DNA from: Rickettsiales bacterium
Lineage (GTDB): Bacteria; Pseudomonadota; Alphaproteobacteria; Rickettsiales; Anaplasmataceae
Reading direction: 5' to 3'
NCBI GenBank assembly: GCA_031284675.1
Contig: JAITXQ010000025.1
Span: 1-6,103, forward strand
Length of the DNA: 6,103 nt
Numbering within the stretch: position 1 is the stretch's first letter; each line of letters opens with the position of its first letter. Below the pieces are notes generated by a model. The model saw only the letters and a program-made list of their open reading frames with translations, was not told the origin of the DNA and made no database searches. The position numbers and the translations under genes are program-made. Of this stretch, positions 1 through 5,900 are shown in pieces.

Positions 1-2
1 AT

Positions 3-71
3 AACAAACAACGTAGACATTCTACTATTAACTATTGCATTCCTGAACTTTTTGATGCATCATTTCCTTGA
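3..71 (+). CDS. IS3-family transposase (OrfB), C-terminal tail, 5' partial
   Basis: The frame starting at base 3 is open from the window edge and reads NKQRRHSTINYCIPELFD followed by four residues and a TGA stop at 69-71. The RRHSTINY-x-x-P-E pattern is the conserved C-terminal end of IS3-family DDE transposases, the integrase-core protein that cuts and joins the IS ends (commonly YN-x-x-RRHSTLGY-x-SP-x-x-F). Only 22 residues are visible, so catalytic residues lie outside the window. The stop codon lies 44 bases before the IS terminus, which is a normal spacing. Whether the full gene is intact is unknown. Confidence 0.8.
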   Translation, partial: NKQRRHSTINYCIPELFDASFP

Positions 72-89
72 CAAAAACGTCTTAACTTT

Positions 90-115
90 CTCTCTACTTT
101 TTCTGGGTAAGGTCA
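90..115 (-). repeat. Terminal inverted repeat (right end) of the IS3-family element
   Basis: Read inward from 115 on the minus strand, the sequence is TGACCTTACCCAGAAAAAGT and continues AGAGAG. The terminal TGA, the CTTACCCAG block and the following A-rich GT stretch resemble IS3-group inverted repeats known to me. The matching left repeat would be outside the window. The inner limit is approximate. Confidence 0.65.
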
Positions 116-175
116 GTCAGATGCTTTTTACAAGATACAAGAGATTGTGAGCAAACTGTTAAAACTATACCGGGG
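116..175 (+). pseudogene. mrp: Severed C-terminal part of the Mrp MIP18/DUF59 domain, in frame with mrp
   Basis: The mrp frame stays open upstream of the first ATG (176), back to a TAA at 83-85 inside the IS. From the IS boundary it reads VRCFLQDTRDCEQTVKTIPG, running directly into MTKVTVVATGQKQ. The pattern C-E-x-x-V-K-x-I-P-G-hydrophobic-x-x-V-x-V is the closing helix and strand of the MIP18-like (DUF59) domain that precedes the ATPase domain in most bacterial Mrp proteins. This stretch has no ATG, GTG or TTG start codon. It is therefore best read as original mrp coding sequence separated from its start by the IS. The rest of the domain is expected on the far side of the element. Confidence 0.7.
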
Positions 176-991
176 ATGACAAAAGTGACCGTGGTTGCTA
201 CTGGTCAAAAACAATCTACACAACAAAAAGCTAAATTACATATTGAAGGAGTGAAAAATATAATTATTGTAGCCTCTGGTAAAGGGGGCGTAGGTAAATC
301 CACAGTTGCACTAAATCTTGCTCTCTCATTAGCAAAGCTCAAGCATAAAGTTGCACTGGTTGACGCAGATATATATGGCCCTTCAATTCCCAAAATGCTT
401 GGTGCTGAAAAATTAAAGCCAGAAATACAGGGTGGTAAAGCAATGCCTATAGAAAAATATGGATTGTATACTATTTCAATCGGCTATTTTATTGATAAAG
501 ATCGTGCAGCAATATGGCGCGGACCTATGATCACAAAGGCACTTTACAACTTGCTAATGGGGACAAAATGGTCCGATATAGAATATTTGATAGTTGATAC
601 ACCACCTGGAACTGGTGATGTACATTTAAGTCTGATGGAAAATTTTAACTTAACTGGGGCGATAATAGTTTCAACTCCACAGGAGCTAGCTTTGATTGAT
701 GCACGCAAAATTTATGATATGTTCACAAAACTCAGCGTACCGGTTGTTGGAATTGTGGAAAATATGAGTTATTTCATTCAAAATAACTCAAAAATATACA
801 TATTTGGAAAAGACGGCGCAAAAAAAATGTCTGAGGAGCTAGGCATCAAACTCTTAGGCAGAATTCCTCTAGATCAACAAATATGCCACGCTTCTGATTG
901 TGGAGATCCTTTAATGCTAAGTGAAGATTTAGCAGAGATTTATGAAGGTATTGCTCAGAGTATTAGGTCTTTGTTTATAAAGTTTGTTTAA
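176..991 (+). CDS. mrp: Mrp/ApbC/NBP35-family Fe-S carrier P-loop ATPase, N-terminally truncated by an IS
   Basis: Cytosolic ATPase of the Mrp/ApbC family, which carries iron-sulfur clusters to apoproteins. The 271 residues show a deviant Walker A motif GKGGVGKS (35-42), the switch segment VDADIYGPSIP (62-72), a Walker B-like VDTPPGTGD (140-148) and the family signature VENMSYF (194-200). Full-length bacterial Mrp is usually about 340-380 residues with an N-terminal DUF59 domain. Here that domain is cut off 60 bases upstream by an IS, so the ATG at 176 is only the first start codon left and may not be the native one. The GGGG run just before it is too close to serve as a normal ribosome binding site. 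The usual CxxC cluster ligand after VENMSYF is absent; residues 202-206 are QNNSK. The ATPase fold itself is undamaged, with no internal stop. It may be a functional short protein or a recent pseudogene. ubiH follows 49 bp downstream on the same strand. Confidence 0.88.
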   Translation: MTKVTVVATGQKQSTQQKAKLHIEGVKNIIIVASGKGGVGKSTVALNLALSLAKLKHKVALVDADIYGPSIPKMLGAEKLKPEIQGGKAMPIEKYGLYTISIGYFIDKDRAAIWRGPMITKALYNLLMGTKWSDIEYLIVDTPPGTGDVHLSLMENFNLTGAIIVSTPQELALIDARKIYDMFTKLSVPVVGIVENMSYFIQNNSKIYIFGKDGAKKMSEELGIKLLGRIPLDQQICHASDCGDPLMLSEDLAEIYEGIAQSIRSLFIKFV

Positions 992-992
992 A

Positions 993-1007
993 CTATTTTT
1001 AAAATAG
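993..1007. repeat. Short perfect AT-rich palindrome between mrp and ubiH
   Basis: CTATTTT and AAAATAG face each other across a single T directly after the mrp stop codon. It is too AT-rich, and its centre too short, for a confident hairpin terminator, and no GC stem is present. It may be chance in an AT-rich spacer. Confidence 0.25.
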
Positions 1008-1040
1008 ATAAAATATAACTTTACAATTAACGTAAATAAA

Positions 1041-2198
1041 ATGAATTACGATGTAATCATTTCAGGCAGTGGGTTACTTGGTCTTATTACTGCCATTGGC
1101 CTGAGTAATGACTCTGTATCCGTAGCTGTGATTGAAAAAAATAGTTTACCACGTGTAATTGATGATAATCGAGCATTTGCTATTTCTCAAGGCTCGAAAA
1201 AAATATTAGAAAAGTTAGGGATTTGGCAGTTTGTAGAAAGCGAAGCTGAACCAATACTGGATATATGCATATTAGATGGAAACAGCCTAGTTACTGTCCA
1301 TTATGATCATAAAATGGTTGGTGAAGAACCAATGGGTTATGTGATCAACAACGCTACTATATGGAATGCAATAAATAATAATTTTTTGAATAAATTGAAT
1401 ATATACTCTCCGCGCTCCCATAAAACAATTACTTGTGATGCTGGATATGTAGAGGTTATTCTTGATAATAATCAGAAATTAATATCATCGTTACTTATCT
1501 GTGCTGAAGGTAAAAACTCTAAACTGCCGGAGTTATTTTCTATACCGACAGTGAAATTTGGTTATAAGCAAAACAGCATAGTATGCAATGTAAAACACAA
1601 ACTGCATCACCAAAACTTAGCTGTAGAGCGTTTTTTCCCTGGTGGTCCATTTGCAATTTTACCAATGAAGGGTGGCTATACTTCTTCGATAGTCTGGACA
1701 GAAAAATCTGAAATTTCAAAAATGCTAATGGATCTGCCTGAAGAGGAATTTATTATAGAGCTCAAAAAAAGATTTGGTTCTTATTTAGGGGAGATAAAAT
1801 TAGAGGGCGAAAGAAAATTTTATCCTTTAAGTTTTGCTTTCGCAAAAAAGTTATATAAGGGTAGAATTTTGCTTATCGGTGATGCAGCACATTCAATTCA
1901 TCCAGTTGCAGGTCAAGGGCTTAATCTTGGAATTAGAGACGTAGAAAGTGTTATAAAGCACATAGTTGATGCAAAAGCGGCTGGTATTGATGTTGGCAGC
2001 AGTTATTTATTAAAGAAAATCTCACGTGACAGATACTTTGATAATTTTACAATGGCACTTGCAACTGATGGATTAAATAGGATATTTTCCAACAGAATAT
2101 TCTGTGCTAAAGCACTAAGAAATCTTGGCTTGATTGCGGTTGAAAATTCAGATTTTCTCAAAAAATGCTTCATTCGACATGCTATGGGGTTTATGTAA
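1041..2198 (+). CDS. ubiH: UbiH/UbiF/Coq6-family FAD-dependent ubiquinone-biosynthesis hydroxylase
   Basis: Flavoprotein monooxygenase predicted to hydroxylate the aromatic ring of a polyprenylated ubiquinone precursor using NAD(P)H and O2, acting at the inner membrane. The 385 residues are normal length for the family. The N-terminus carries the Rossmann FAD motif GSGLLG (9-14) with the ribose-binding acidic residue E32. DNRAFAIS (42-49) matches the conserved R-x-x-A-x-S segment of UbiH-type enzymes. AEGKNS (155-160) stands where DG-x-x-S is usual, so the aspartate is a conservative glutamate. The strongest signature is GDAAHSIHPVAGQGLNLGIRD (280-300), the second FAD-binding motif of this family. 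The C-terminal helix ends with HAMGFM, again typical. No clear Shine-Dalgarno precedes the ATG. It lies 49 bp after mrp and may be cotranscribed. Which ring position it attacks (UbiH, UbiI or UbiF) cannot be told; reduced genomes sometimes use one broad enzyme, so the symbol is provisional. Confidence 0.87.
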   Translation: MNYDVIISGSGLLGLITAIGLSNDSVSVAVIEKNSLPRVIDDNRAFAISQGSKKILEKLGIWQFVESEAEPILDICILDGNSLVTVHYDHKMVGEEPMGYVINNATIWNAINNNFLNKLNIYSPRSHKTITCDAGYVEVILDNNQKLISSLLICAEGKNSKLPELFSIPTVKFGYKQNSIVCNVKHKLHHQNLAVERFFPGGPFAILPMKGGYTSSIVWTEKSEISKMLMDLPEEEFIIELKKRFGSYLGEIKLEGERKFYPLSFAFAKKLYKGRILLIGDAAHSIHPVAGQGLNLGIRDVESVIKHIVDAKAAGIDVGSSYLLKKISRDRYFDNFTMALATDGLNRIFSNRIFCAKALRNLGLIAVENSDFLKKCFIRHAMGFM

Positions 2199-2211
2199 AT
2201 TATTGTTTTAG

Positions 2212-2400
2212 GCACTGGCTTCCACTCAATTAAACAGACCACATTTTGTAATTTTTGGGGATGTCAAAAATTGGCCTTTTGAGCTTTCTTTTTATTTTAA
2301 ATTAAATGTAAAAAATTACTTGACAAATTTTGACAGCTTTATTCTTATCAATGATGAAGGTATTCTAGGATCTGAAATCTATCTTCGATCTGCAGATTAA
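2212..2400 (+). pseudogene. Unidentified 62-codon open frame without start codon, probable gene remnant
   Basis: Between a TAG at 2209-2211 and a TAA at 2398-2400 one frame is open for 62 codons in DNA so AT-rich that stops are frequent. It contains no ATG or GTG. The translation has a protein-like pattern, for example FVIFGDVKNWPFELSF, then a polar stretch, then FILINDEGILGSEIYLRSAD at the end. I do not recognise the family. It begins 13 bases after the ubiH stop and ends just before the decayed transposase at 2425-2679, so it could be the 3' end of a gene lost by deletion or insertion. A chance open frame is not excluded. Confidence 0.35.
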
Positions 2401-2424
2401 AATTCAGTAAAAAATGTAGTGTAT

Positions 2425-2679
2425 CTTTTTGAGTGAACTAAAGAAGCTTTCTGCAACAGAGTTATCGTCACAACAACCTTTATGGCTCGTGCTGGAAATA
2501 ATATTTTCTGTATTCAATAGAAATTGGTAATTTTGAGAAGTACCCTTGATCGCTATGTAACAGTAGATTTTTATCGGGTTTGCGCTTATCAAAGGCCATC
2601 AATAAAGAATCTACAACTAATTATTGCGGTACTCATTAACTACCATTCGTGAATATAGGTCAATTTCGATTATTTCATA
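2425..2679 (-). pseudogene. Decayed IS3-family transposase catalytic-core fragment
   Basis: On the minus strand three consecutive frames together spell an IS3-type DDE integrase core. Bases 2679-2617 give YEIIEIDLYSRMVV and six more residues before a TAG stop. Bases 2620-2543 give LVVDSLLMAFDKRKPDKN and then LLLHSDQG, holding the HSD segment with the second catalytic aspartate. Bases 2544-2425 give a fragment ending KGCCDDNSVAESFFSSLKK, with the catalytic glutamate in AES; the usual motif is C-Y-D-N-A-V-A-E-S-F-F. Frame changes at about 2618 and 2544, the latter apparently where the S-Q of SDQGSQY was deleted, plus in-frame stops, show it is dead. Similarity fades upstream, although bases up to about 2740 may hold an eroded extension with the first aspartate region. 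No inverted repeats were found. Confidence 0.8.
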
Positions 2680-2732
2680 CATTTACTTTGGTAAATCTAA
2701 ATTATACTAGCTACATTTTGCAAATTTTACAC

Positions 2733-2761
2733 TTGCTAAGGTTGTGCTATTTGAGTATCTT
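2733..2761 (+). promoter_or_regulatory. Candidate sigma70-type promoter for the iron-binding protein gene
   Basis: TTGCTA (2733-2738) and TATCTT (2756-2761) are separated by 17 bases and each match four of six consensus positions. Transcription would begin near 2768, leaving a short leader before the ATG at 2789. An AAGAGG at 2767-2772 is 16 bases from the start codon, too far for a standard ribosome binding site. The promoter lies at the edge of IS-derived DNA, so it may have been assembled after the insertion. Confidence 0.35.
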
Positions 2762-2788
2762 TAACTAAGAGGTATTGTTTTATTCAAT

Positions 2789-3820
2789 ATGAAAAAAGCT
2801 TTAATATTCACATCTTTAATAGCGGTTGTATTAATAGTTATTACCTATTTATACAGAAATGACGGAACTAATGATTCTCAAGTAGTAAATGTTTATTCAT
2901 CACGCAAAGAAGAATTAGTACGTACCTTATTTGATGAATTCACAAAAAATACAGGCATTAAAGTACGTTATATTATTGACGATTATTCTCAACTACTTTC
3001 ACGCATGGAAAATGGTGGTGAAGCTGACTTACTTTTAACTGCAGATGCAGTAAATCTGATTTTGGCAAAAAAAAGAGGGCTTTTGTCTCAAGTGGATTCA
3101 GAGATTTTAAAAAGCGTTATACCTGCAAAATTTAGAGATAGTGAAGATTATTGGTTTGGTCTTACAAAAAGAACCAGAATATTGGTTTATAATAAAGAGT
3201 CAGTAAATCCTAAAAACTTAAGTACTTATGAGGACTTAGCAAGCAAAAAGTGGAAAGGAAAAATATTAGTACGGTCTTCCACAAGTCCATATAATCAAGC
3301 ATTGATTGCTTTTATGATTGCAAACAATGGTTTTGAAAAGACGAAAGAATGGGTAAGTGGAATTGTGAGTAATATGGCAAGAAAACCAAGTGGTGGTGAT
3401 ACAGACCAAATTTACGCTGTAGCTGCTGGTGAAGGAGATGTTGCAATAGTAAATAGTTATTATTTTGCAAGAATTCTTTCATCAGAACATAAAAGTAAAA
3501 AGAATGTTACAGACAAACTAGGGGCTTTTTTTCCTAATCGTAACGATCATGGCGTAATGGTGAACATTAGCGGCGCAGCAGTAACAAAAAACACAAAAAA
3601 CAGAGAAAATGCTATAGCTTTGCTGGAATTTTTAGTAAGCAAACAGGCTCAAGAGCTATACGCTAAAAAAAACCAAGAATACCCTATAATTGAAGGTGTT
3701 GAAACTTTCGATATATTAAAATCTTGGGGGAATTATTTACAAAGTGATTTGCCTCTAAGTGAACTTGAAAAGCACCTCTTCGAGGCTGTTATGATAGCAG
3801 ATGAGTGTAAATGGAAGTAA
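2789..3820 (+). CDS. fbpA: Ferric-iron ABC transporter periplasmic binding protein (FbpA/FutA-like)
   Basis: Class of periplasmic substrate-binding protein that binds Fe3+ and delivers it to an FbpBC-type ABC permease. The 343 residues start with MKK and a hydrophobic stretch (about 4-22), serving as signal peptide or membrane anchor; no lipobox cysteine is present. The mature part opens with VNVYSSRKEELV (33-44), the family's first strand, with Y36 in the place of an early iron-ligand residue. Then come GIKVRYI, a segment EADLLLTADAVNLILAKKRG, and FGLTKRTRILVYNK, all typical of FbpA and FutA proteins. The adjacent tyrosines Y224 and Y225 in NSYYFARIL match the paired iron-binding tyrosines. 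Length and motifs are intact, with no frameshift. No permease or ATPase gene is adjacent, a scattered arrangement that is common in Rickettsiales. The gene ends 13 bp from a convergent gene with no GC-rich terminator hairpin between them. Ligand other than iron is less likely but possible. Confidence 0.87.
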   Translation: MKKALIFTSLIAVVLIVITYLYRNDGTNDSQVVNVYSSRKEELVRTLFDEFTKNTGIKVRYIIDDYSQLLSRMENGGEADLLLTADAVNLILAKKRGLLSQVDSEILKSVIPAKFRDSEDYWFGLTKRTRILVYNKESVNPKNLSTYEDLASKKWKGKILVRSSTSPYNQALIAFMIANNGFEKTKEWVSGIVSNMARKPSGGDTDQIYAVAAGEGDVAIVNSYYFARILSSEHKSKKNVTDKLGAFFPNRNDHGVMVNISGAAVTKNTKNRENAIALLEFLVSKQAQELYAKKNQEYPIIEGVETFDILKSWGNYLQSDLPLSELEKHLFEAVMIADECKWK

Positions 3821-3833
3821 CCACCCAGCACTT

Positions 3834-4517
3834 TTAGCCGCCTCTTGCAGCATCTCGTTCTTGATTTGCTGAATTTTCTCTTCTTCTTAACTCAGCTTCA
3901 ACTTTACCACCTAGCTGTTTTTCACTATCAACCCCTTTTTTATCATCCTTTAACTCTATGCCAGAAGAATAGACAGGATTATCAAAGCTATGTGCTGGCT
4001 TGCCCTTTTCCTCAATTCCCTTTTCAGAGCTTCTCATCTTATCTACTGCCCATTTTCCTGCATCTAGTGTTTTATCTTTTACCCAACTTAGTGCGTCATA
4101 ACCTACATCTAGCACCTTTTCTGCCCCTTGAATAAGCTTACCACCTGATATACCATCAACAACCATAAGACCTATAGCAATCGCAGCACCGATTGGTCCT
4201 CCAAGCAGGAAGCCAATTGCAACAACACCAATTCTCTTTGCAATAGTGCCAGCTTCAGACAAGAGTCTCTCTAAACGACCTGGTTGTACACTTTCTTTTT
4301 TGCTTTCCTTATTATTAGATTTATCAGGTCCATTATCGAATTTGGAAGCGGGATTTTCAGTTCTATTATTCTTTCTATAATTACCATATGCTAAAGTTCC
4401 AACAATTGTGCCGACAATAGGGCCAGCAACTGGAATAGCAAGAGCAGCGGCAGTTAGCGCTGTTCTCCATGGCATATAATTTAGTATTTTACTTCCTAAA
4501 TCAGTTTTTTTAACCAT
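3834..4517 (-). CDS. Hypothetical glycine-rich protein with two hydrophobic segments
   Basis: I do not recognise a named family for this 227-residue protein. Its layout is: a short basic N-terminus, a hydrophobic glycine-zipper-like segment (about 19-45, with G32, G36 and G40 spaced by four), a polar Asn/Lys/Ser-rich linker (46-80), a second hydrophobic glycine-rich segment (96-123, with G97, G102, G106, G107, G110 and G116), then an amphipathic and strongly charged tail (about 127-227) ending in a Glu/Arg-rich stretch. This suggests a membrane-inserting hairpin with the tail outside the bilayer. No cleavable signal peptide is evident. The ATG at 4515-4517 is well supported by a GAGGGG ribosome binding site five bases away and a promoter at 4552-4579. 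It is convergent with the iron-binding gene and divergent from pyrB. Similar glycine-zipper proteins occur in intracellular bacteria, sometimes as secreted or envelope proteins, but a secretion role here is only a guess. Confidence 0.75.
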   Translation of the reverse strand: MVKKTDLGSKILNYMPWRTALTAAALAIPVAGPIVGTIVGTLAYGNYRKNNRTENPASKFDNGPDKSNNKESKKESVQPGRLERLLSEAGTIAKRIGVVAIGFLLGGPIGAAIAIGLMVVDGISGGKLIQGAEKVLDVGYDALSWVKDKTLDAGKWAVDKMRSSEKGIEEKGKPAHSFDNPVYSSGIELKDDKKGVDSEKQLGGKVEAELRRRENSANQERDAARGG

Positions 4518-4522
4518 TTTTA

Positions 4523-4528
4523 CCCCTC
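4523..4528 (-). promoter_or_regulatory. Shine-Dalgarno site fixing the start of the glycine-rich protein
   Basis: Minus-strand GAGGGG sits five bases before the ATG at 4517. It is the clearest ribosome binding site in the window and supports this start over the internal methionines. Confidence 0.6.
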
Positions 4529-4551
4529 AACTACTATATAGCATCTTAACT

Positions 4552-4579
4552 ATAATAAAAGCAGATTACTAATTATCAA
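4552..4579 (-). promoter_or_regulatory. Sigma70-type promoter for the glycine-rich protein gene
   Basis: On the minus strand TTGATA (4579-4574) and TATTAT (4557-4552), each five of six to consensus, are separated by 16 bases. Transcription would start near 4545, giving a leader of about 28 bases that includes the Shine-Dalgarno at 4523-4528. Confidence 0.5.
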
Positions 4580-4655
4580 TTAATACCAGTTTTTGTTTTA
4601 ATGCAATGACTATAGGGTTGAGCTATACCAAAACGATTGTTGCACAAGAGGTCTA

Positions 4656-4683
4656 TTGAAAAAAGGTAATAAGAAAGTAGAAT
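4656..4683 (+). promoter_or_regulatory. Sigma70-type promoter for pyrB
   Basis: TTGAAA (4656-4661) and TAGAAT (4678-4683), each five of six to consensus, are separated by 16 bases. The predicted start near 4690 gives a leader of about 36 bases. The leader is too short for an attenuator and no pyrimidine-sensing hairpin is visible, so pyrB appears constitutively expressed as far as the sequence shows. Confidence 0.45.
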
Positions 4684-4726
4684 AGATTCAAGTAGTTGAA
4701 TGACAATTGCACGTTAAAAGGAAACT

Positions 4727-5623
4727 ATGAACAACAGAAGGAACTTGTTAAACATCTCAGACCTCACAATCGATGATGTAGAAAATATAACTAAGTTGGC
4801 TAATCAATACCTGACAAATGAAGTTGCAAACGTTCATATCTTAGAAAATAAGACAGTAATAAATTTATTCTTTGAAGATTCAACACGCACACTTGCGTCT
4901 TTTGAAATAGCAGCAAAAAGCCTTGGAGCAAGCGTTATAACTTTGCCAATAAGATTTTCTTCTATTAATAAGGGAGAAGATCTAAAAGATATGATAAAAA
5001 CATTAAATGCAATGAATCCTGACTATATAATAATCAGGCAAAAAGATAGTGGCATCGTTAGTATGCTGGCTAAGCATGTTGGCTGTTCGTTAATCAACGC
5101 AGGCGATGGAAGCAGTGAACATCCAACTCAGGCTCTTGCGGATTATTTTGTAATCAGTAGTCATAAAAAGCAAATAAAGAATCTCAAAGTTGTGATATGT
5201 GGAGATATTTTGCACAGTAGAGTTGCAAGATCAAGTATAAGATTACTAAAAATGTTTGGAGCAGAGATAAGCTTGGTCGCACCACCAACTTTGATTTGTA
5301 GACATTTTCCTGAGGTAGATTCAGTCCATTACTCACTAATTGAAGGTATAAAAGATGCTGACGTAATTATGCTTTTGAGGCTGCAGAAAGAGCGCATGAA
5401 TAATAGTTGTTTTGTTCCTTCAGAGAAAGAATATTTTTATTTGTATGGACTTGATTCACAAAAGCTATCATATGCAAAACCAGATACGATTGTTATGCAC
5501 CCAGGACCAATAAATAGAGGGATTGAGATTAGCAGTGATGTAGCAGATTATGTTATTTTACAGCAGGTAAAATTCGGATTGGCAATACGCAAGGCAGTAT
5601 TACACTATTATAGGCCTTGTTAA
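4727..5623 (+). CDS. pyrB: Aspartate carbamoyltransferase catalytic chain (PyrB)
   Basis: Catalyses carbamoyl phosphate plus L-aspartate to N-carbamoyl-L-aspartate, the committed step of de novo pyrimidine synthesis, as a cytosolic trimer. At 298 residues it is near the usual 305-310. Motifs in order: FFEDSTRT (48-55), the carbamoyl-phosphate loop; NKGEDLKD (81-88), with the active-site lysine K82 contributed to the neighbouring subunit; IIIRQ (101-105, R104); SSEHPTQALAD (129-139, H132); GDILHSRVARS (159-169, R165); MLLRLQKERM (215-224, R218, aspartate binding); and HPGPINRG (258-265). All catalytic positions that I can assign are conserved. One departure is L56 after STRT, where arginine is usual. 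The ATG has an AAGGA ribosome binding site (4718-4722) four bases upstream. No pyrI regulatory-chain or pyrC gene is adjacent. It is divergent from the glycine-rich protein gene, and no strong terminator follows. Confidence 0.95.
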   Translation: MNNRRNLLNISDLTIDDVENITKLANQYLTNEVANVHILENKTVINLFFEDSTRTLASFEIAAKSLGASVITLPIRFSSINKGEDLKDMIKTLNAMNPDYIIIRQKDSGIVSMLAKHVGCSLINAGDGSSEHPTQALADYFVISSHKKQIKNLKVVICGDILHSRVARSSIRLLKMFGAEISLVAPPTLICRHFPEVDSVHYSLIEGIKDADVIMLLRLQKERMNNSCFVPSEKEYFYLYGLDSQKLSYAKPDTIVMHPGPINRGIEISSDVADYVILQQVKFGLAIRKAVLHYYRPC

Positions 5624-5770
5624 TATTAAAAGATGCTACACAGCTAATGCAAAAGAGGGGTTTTTGTATAAAATGACGAGGGTTGTAAGTGGTTCGAGAA
5701 TGGCTGCTAAGGTCTGAAGATATAGTTTCTCAAAACGATACTAACACCTTTGCGATGGTATGTCATAAAA

Positions 5771-5793
5771 ATAACCTGTAAAGACAGGGTTGT
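5771..5793 (+). repeat. Small hairpin with a 4-nt loop
   Basis: ATAACCTGT can pair with ACAGGGTTGT across the loop AAAG, giving about nine pairs with one bulged G and one G-U pair. No U-run follows, so it is not a standard intrinsic terminator. It could be a transcript-processing structure or chance. Confidence 0.3.
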
Positions 5794-5867
5794 GGAAAGA
5801 ATGCTGTTGATATTTTTGACGTCGATCCTTTCCGAAAATTGCAGAATTTAGTCTGTTTAATTGTAAT

Positions 5868-5900
5868 CGTTCACGGATCTTCCTTTTATTTCTGTGAACG
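5868..5900. repeat. Ten-base-pair inverted repeat upstream of the terminal open frame
   Basis: CGTTCACGGA (5868-5877) and TCTGTGAACG (5891-5900) pair over ten positions with one G-U pair, around a 13-base T-rich loop. A TATAGT hexamer lies just downstream at 5907-5912. It is either a hairpin in the pyrB 3' region or an operator-like dyad for the next gene. The T-run (5913-5917) lies 12 bases beyond the stem, too far for a classical terminator. Confidence 0.45.

Larger units (their letters stand above)
1..115 (+). mobile_element. Right end of an IS3-family insertion sequence (cut by window edge)
   Basis: This is the 3' end of an insertion sequence whose remainder lies upstream of the window. 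Two independent signs support it. First, a transposase C-terminal tail of IS3 type is encoded at 3-71. Second, the sequence ending at 115, read on the minus strand, begins TGACCTTACCCAG, which matches the TGA-plus-CTTACCCAG style of IS3-subgroup terminal inverted repeats as I remember them. Base 116 onward is mrp coding sequence, so the boundary is sharp. The 3 bases after it (GTC, 116-118) would be one copy of a target-site duplication if the usual 3-bp duplication was made. The element may be intact upstream; this cannot be judged here. Confidence 0.8.

Noticed and set aside
68..73. TTGACA near the IS end as an outward promoter driving mrp
   Set aside because: It overlaps the transposase stop codon and no acceptable -10 hexamer is found 16-18 bases downstream.
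1..150. Forward frame open from the window edge to a TGA at 148-150, with a hydrophobic translation
   Set aside because: It overlaps, in another frame, the recognisable transposase tail (3-71), the IS terminal repeat and the DUF59 remnant of mrp. It crosses the IS boundary, so it cannot be one native gene.
205..393. Minus-strand open frame inside mrp
   Set aside because: It is antisense to the P-loop coding region and its translation has no family features.
2003..2242. Minus-strand open frame over the ubiH 3' end
   Set aside because: It is antisense to conserved UbiH C-terminal coding sequence, with no recognisable motif and no ribosome binding site.
2320..2335. Two TTGACA hexamers ten bases apart, resembling tandem -35 elements
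   Set aside because: No good -10 hexamer lies at 16-18 bases from either copy, and the site is inside the open remnant at 2212-2400.
3821..3833. Bidirectional terminator between the convergent genes
   Set aside because: The spacer is only 13 bases and I could not form a GC-rich stem with flanking T/A runs there.
3845..4135. Forward open frame antisense to the glycine-rich protein gene
   Set aside because: The Leu/Pro/His/Phe-rich translation is a typical reverse-strand shadow. The minus-strand gene has a promoter and a Shine-Dalgarno, while this frame has neither.
5673..5717. 14-codon frame (MTRVVSGSRMAAKV) with a GAGGGG upstream
   Set aside because: The GAGGGG is 12 bases from the ATG, the peptide is tiny, and its faint likeness to an RsmD N-terminus ends at once in a stop. 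There is not enough for a gene call.
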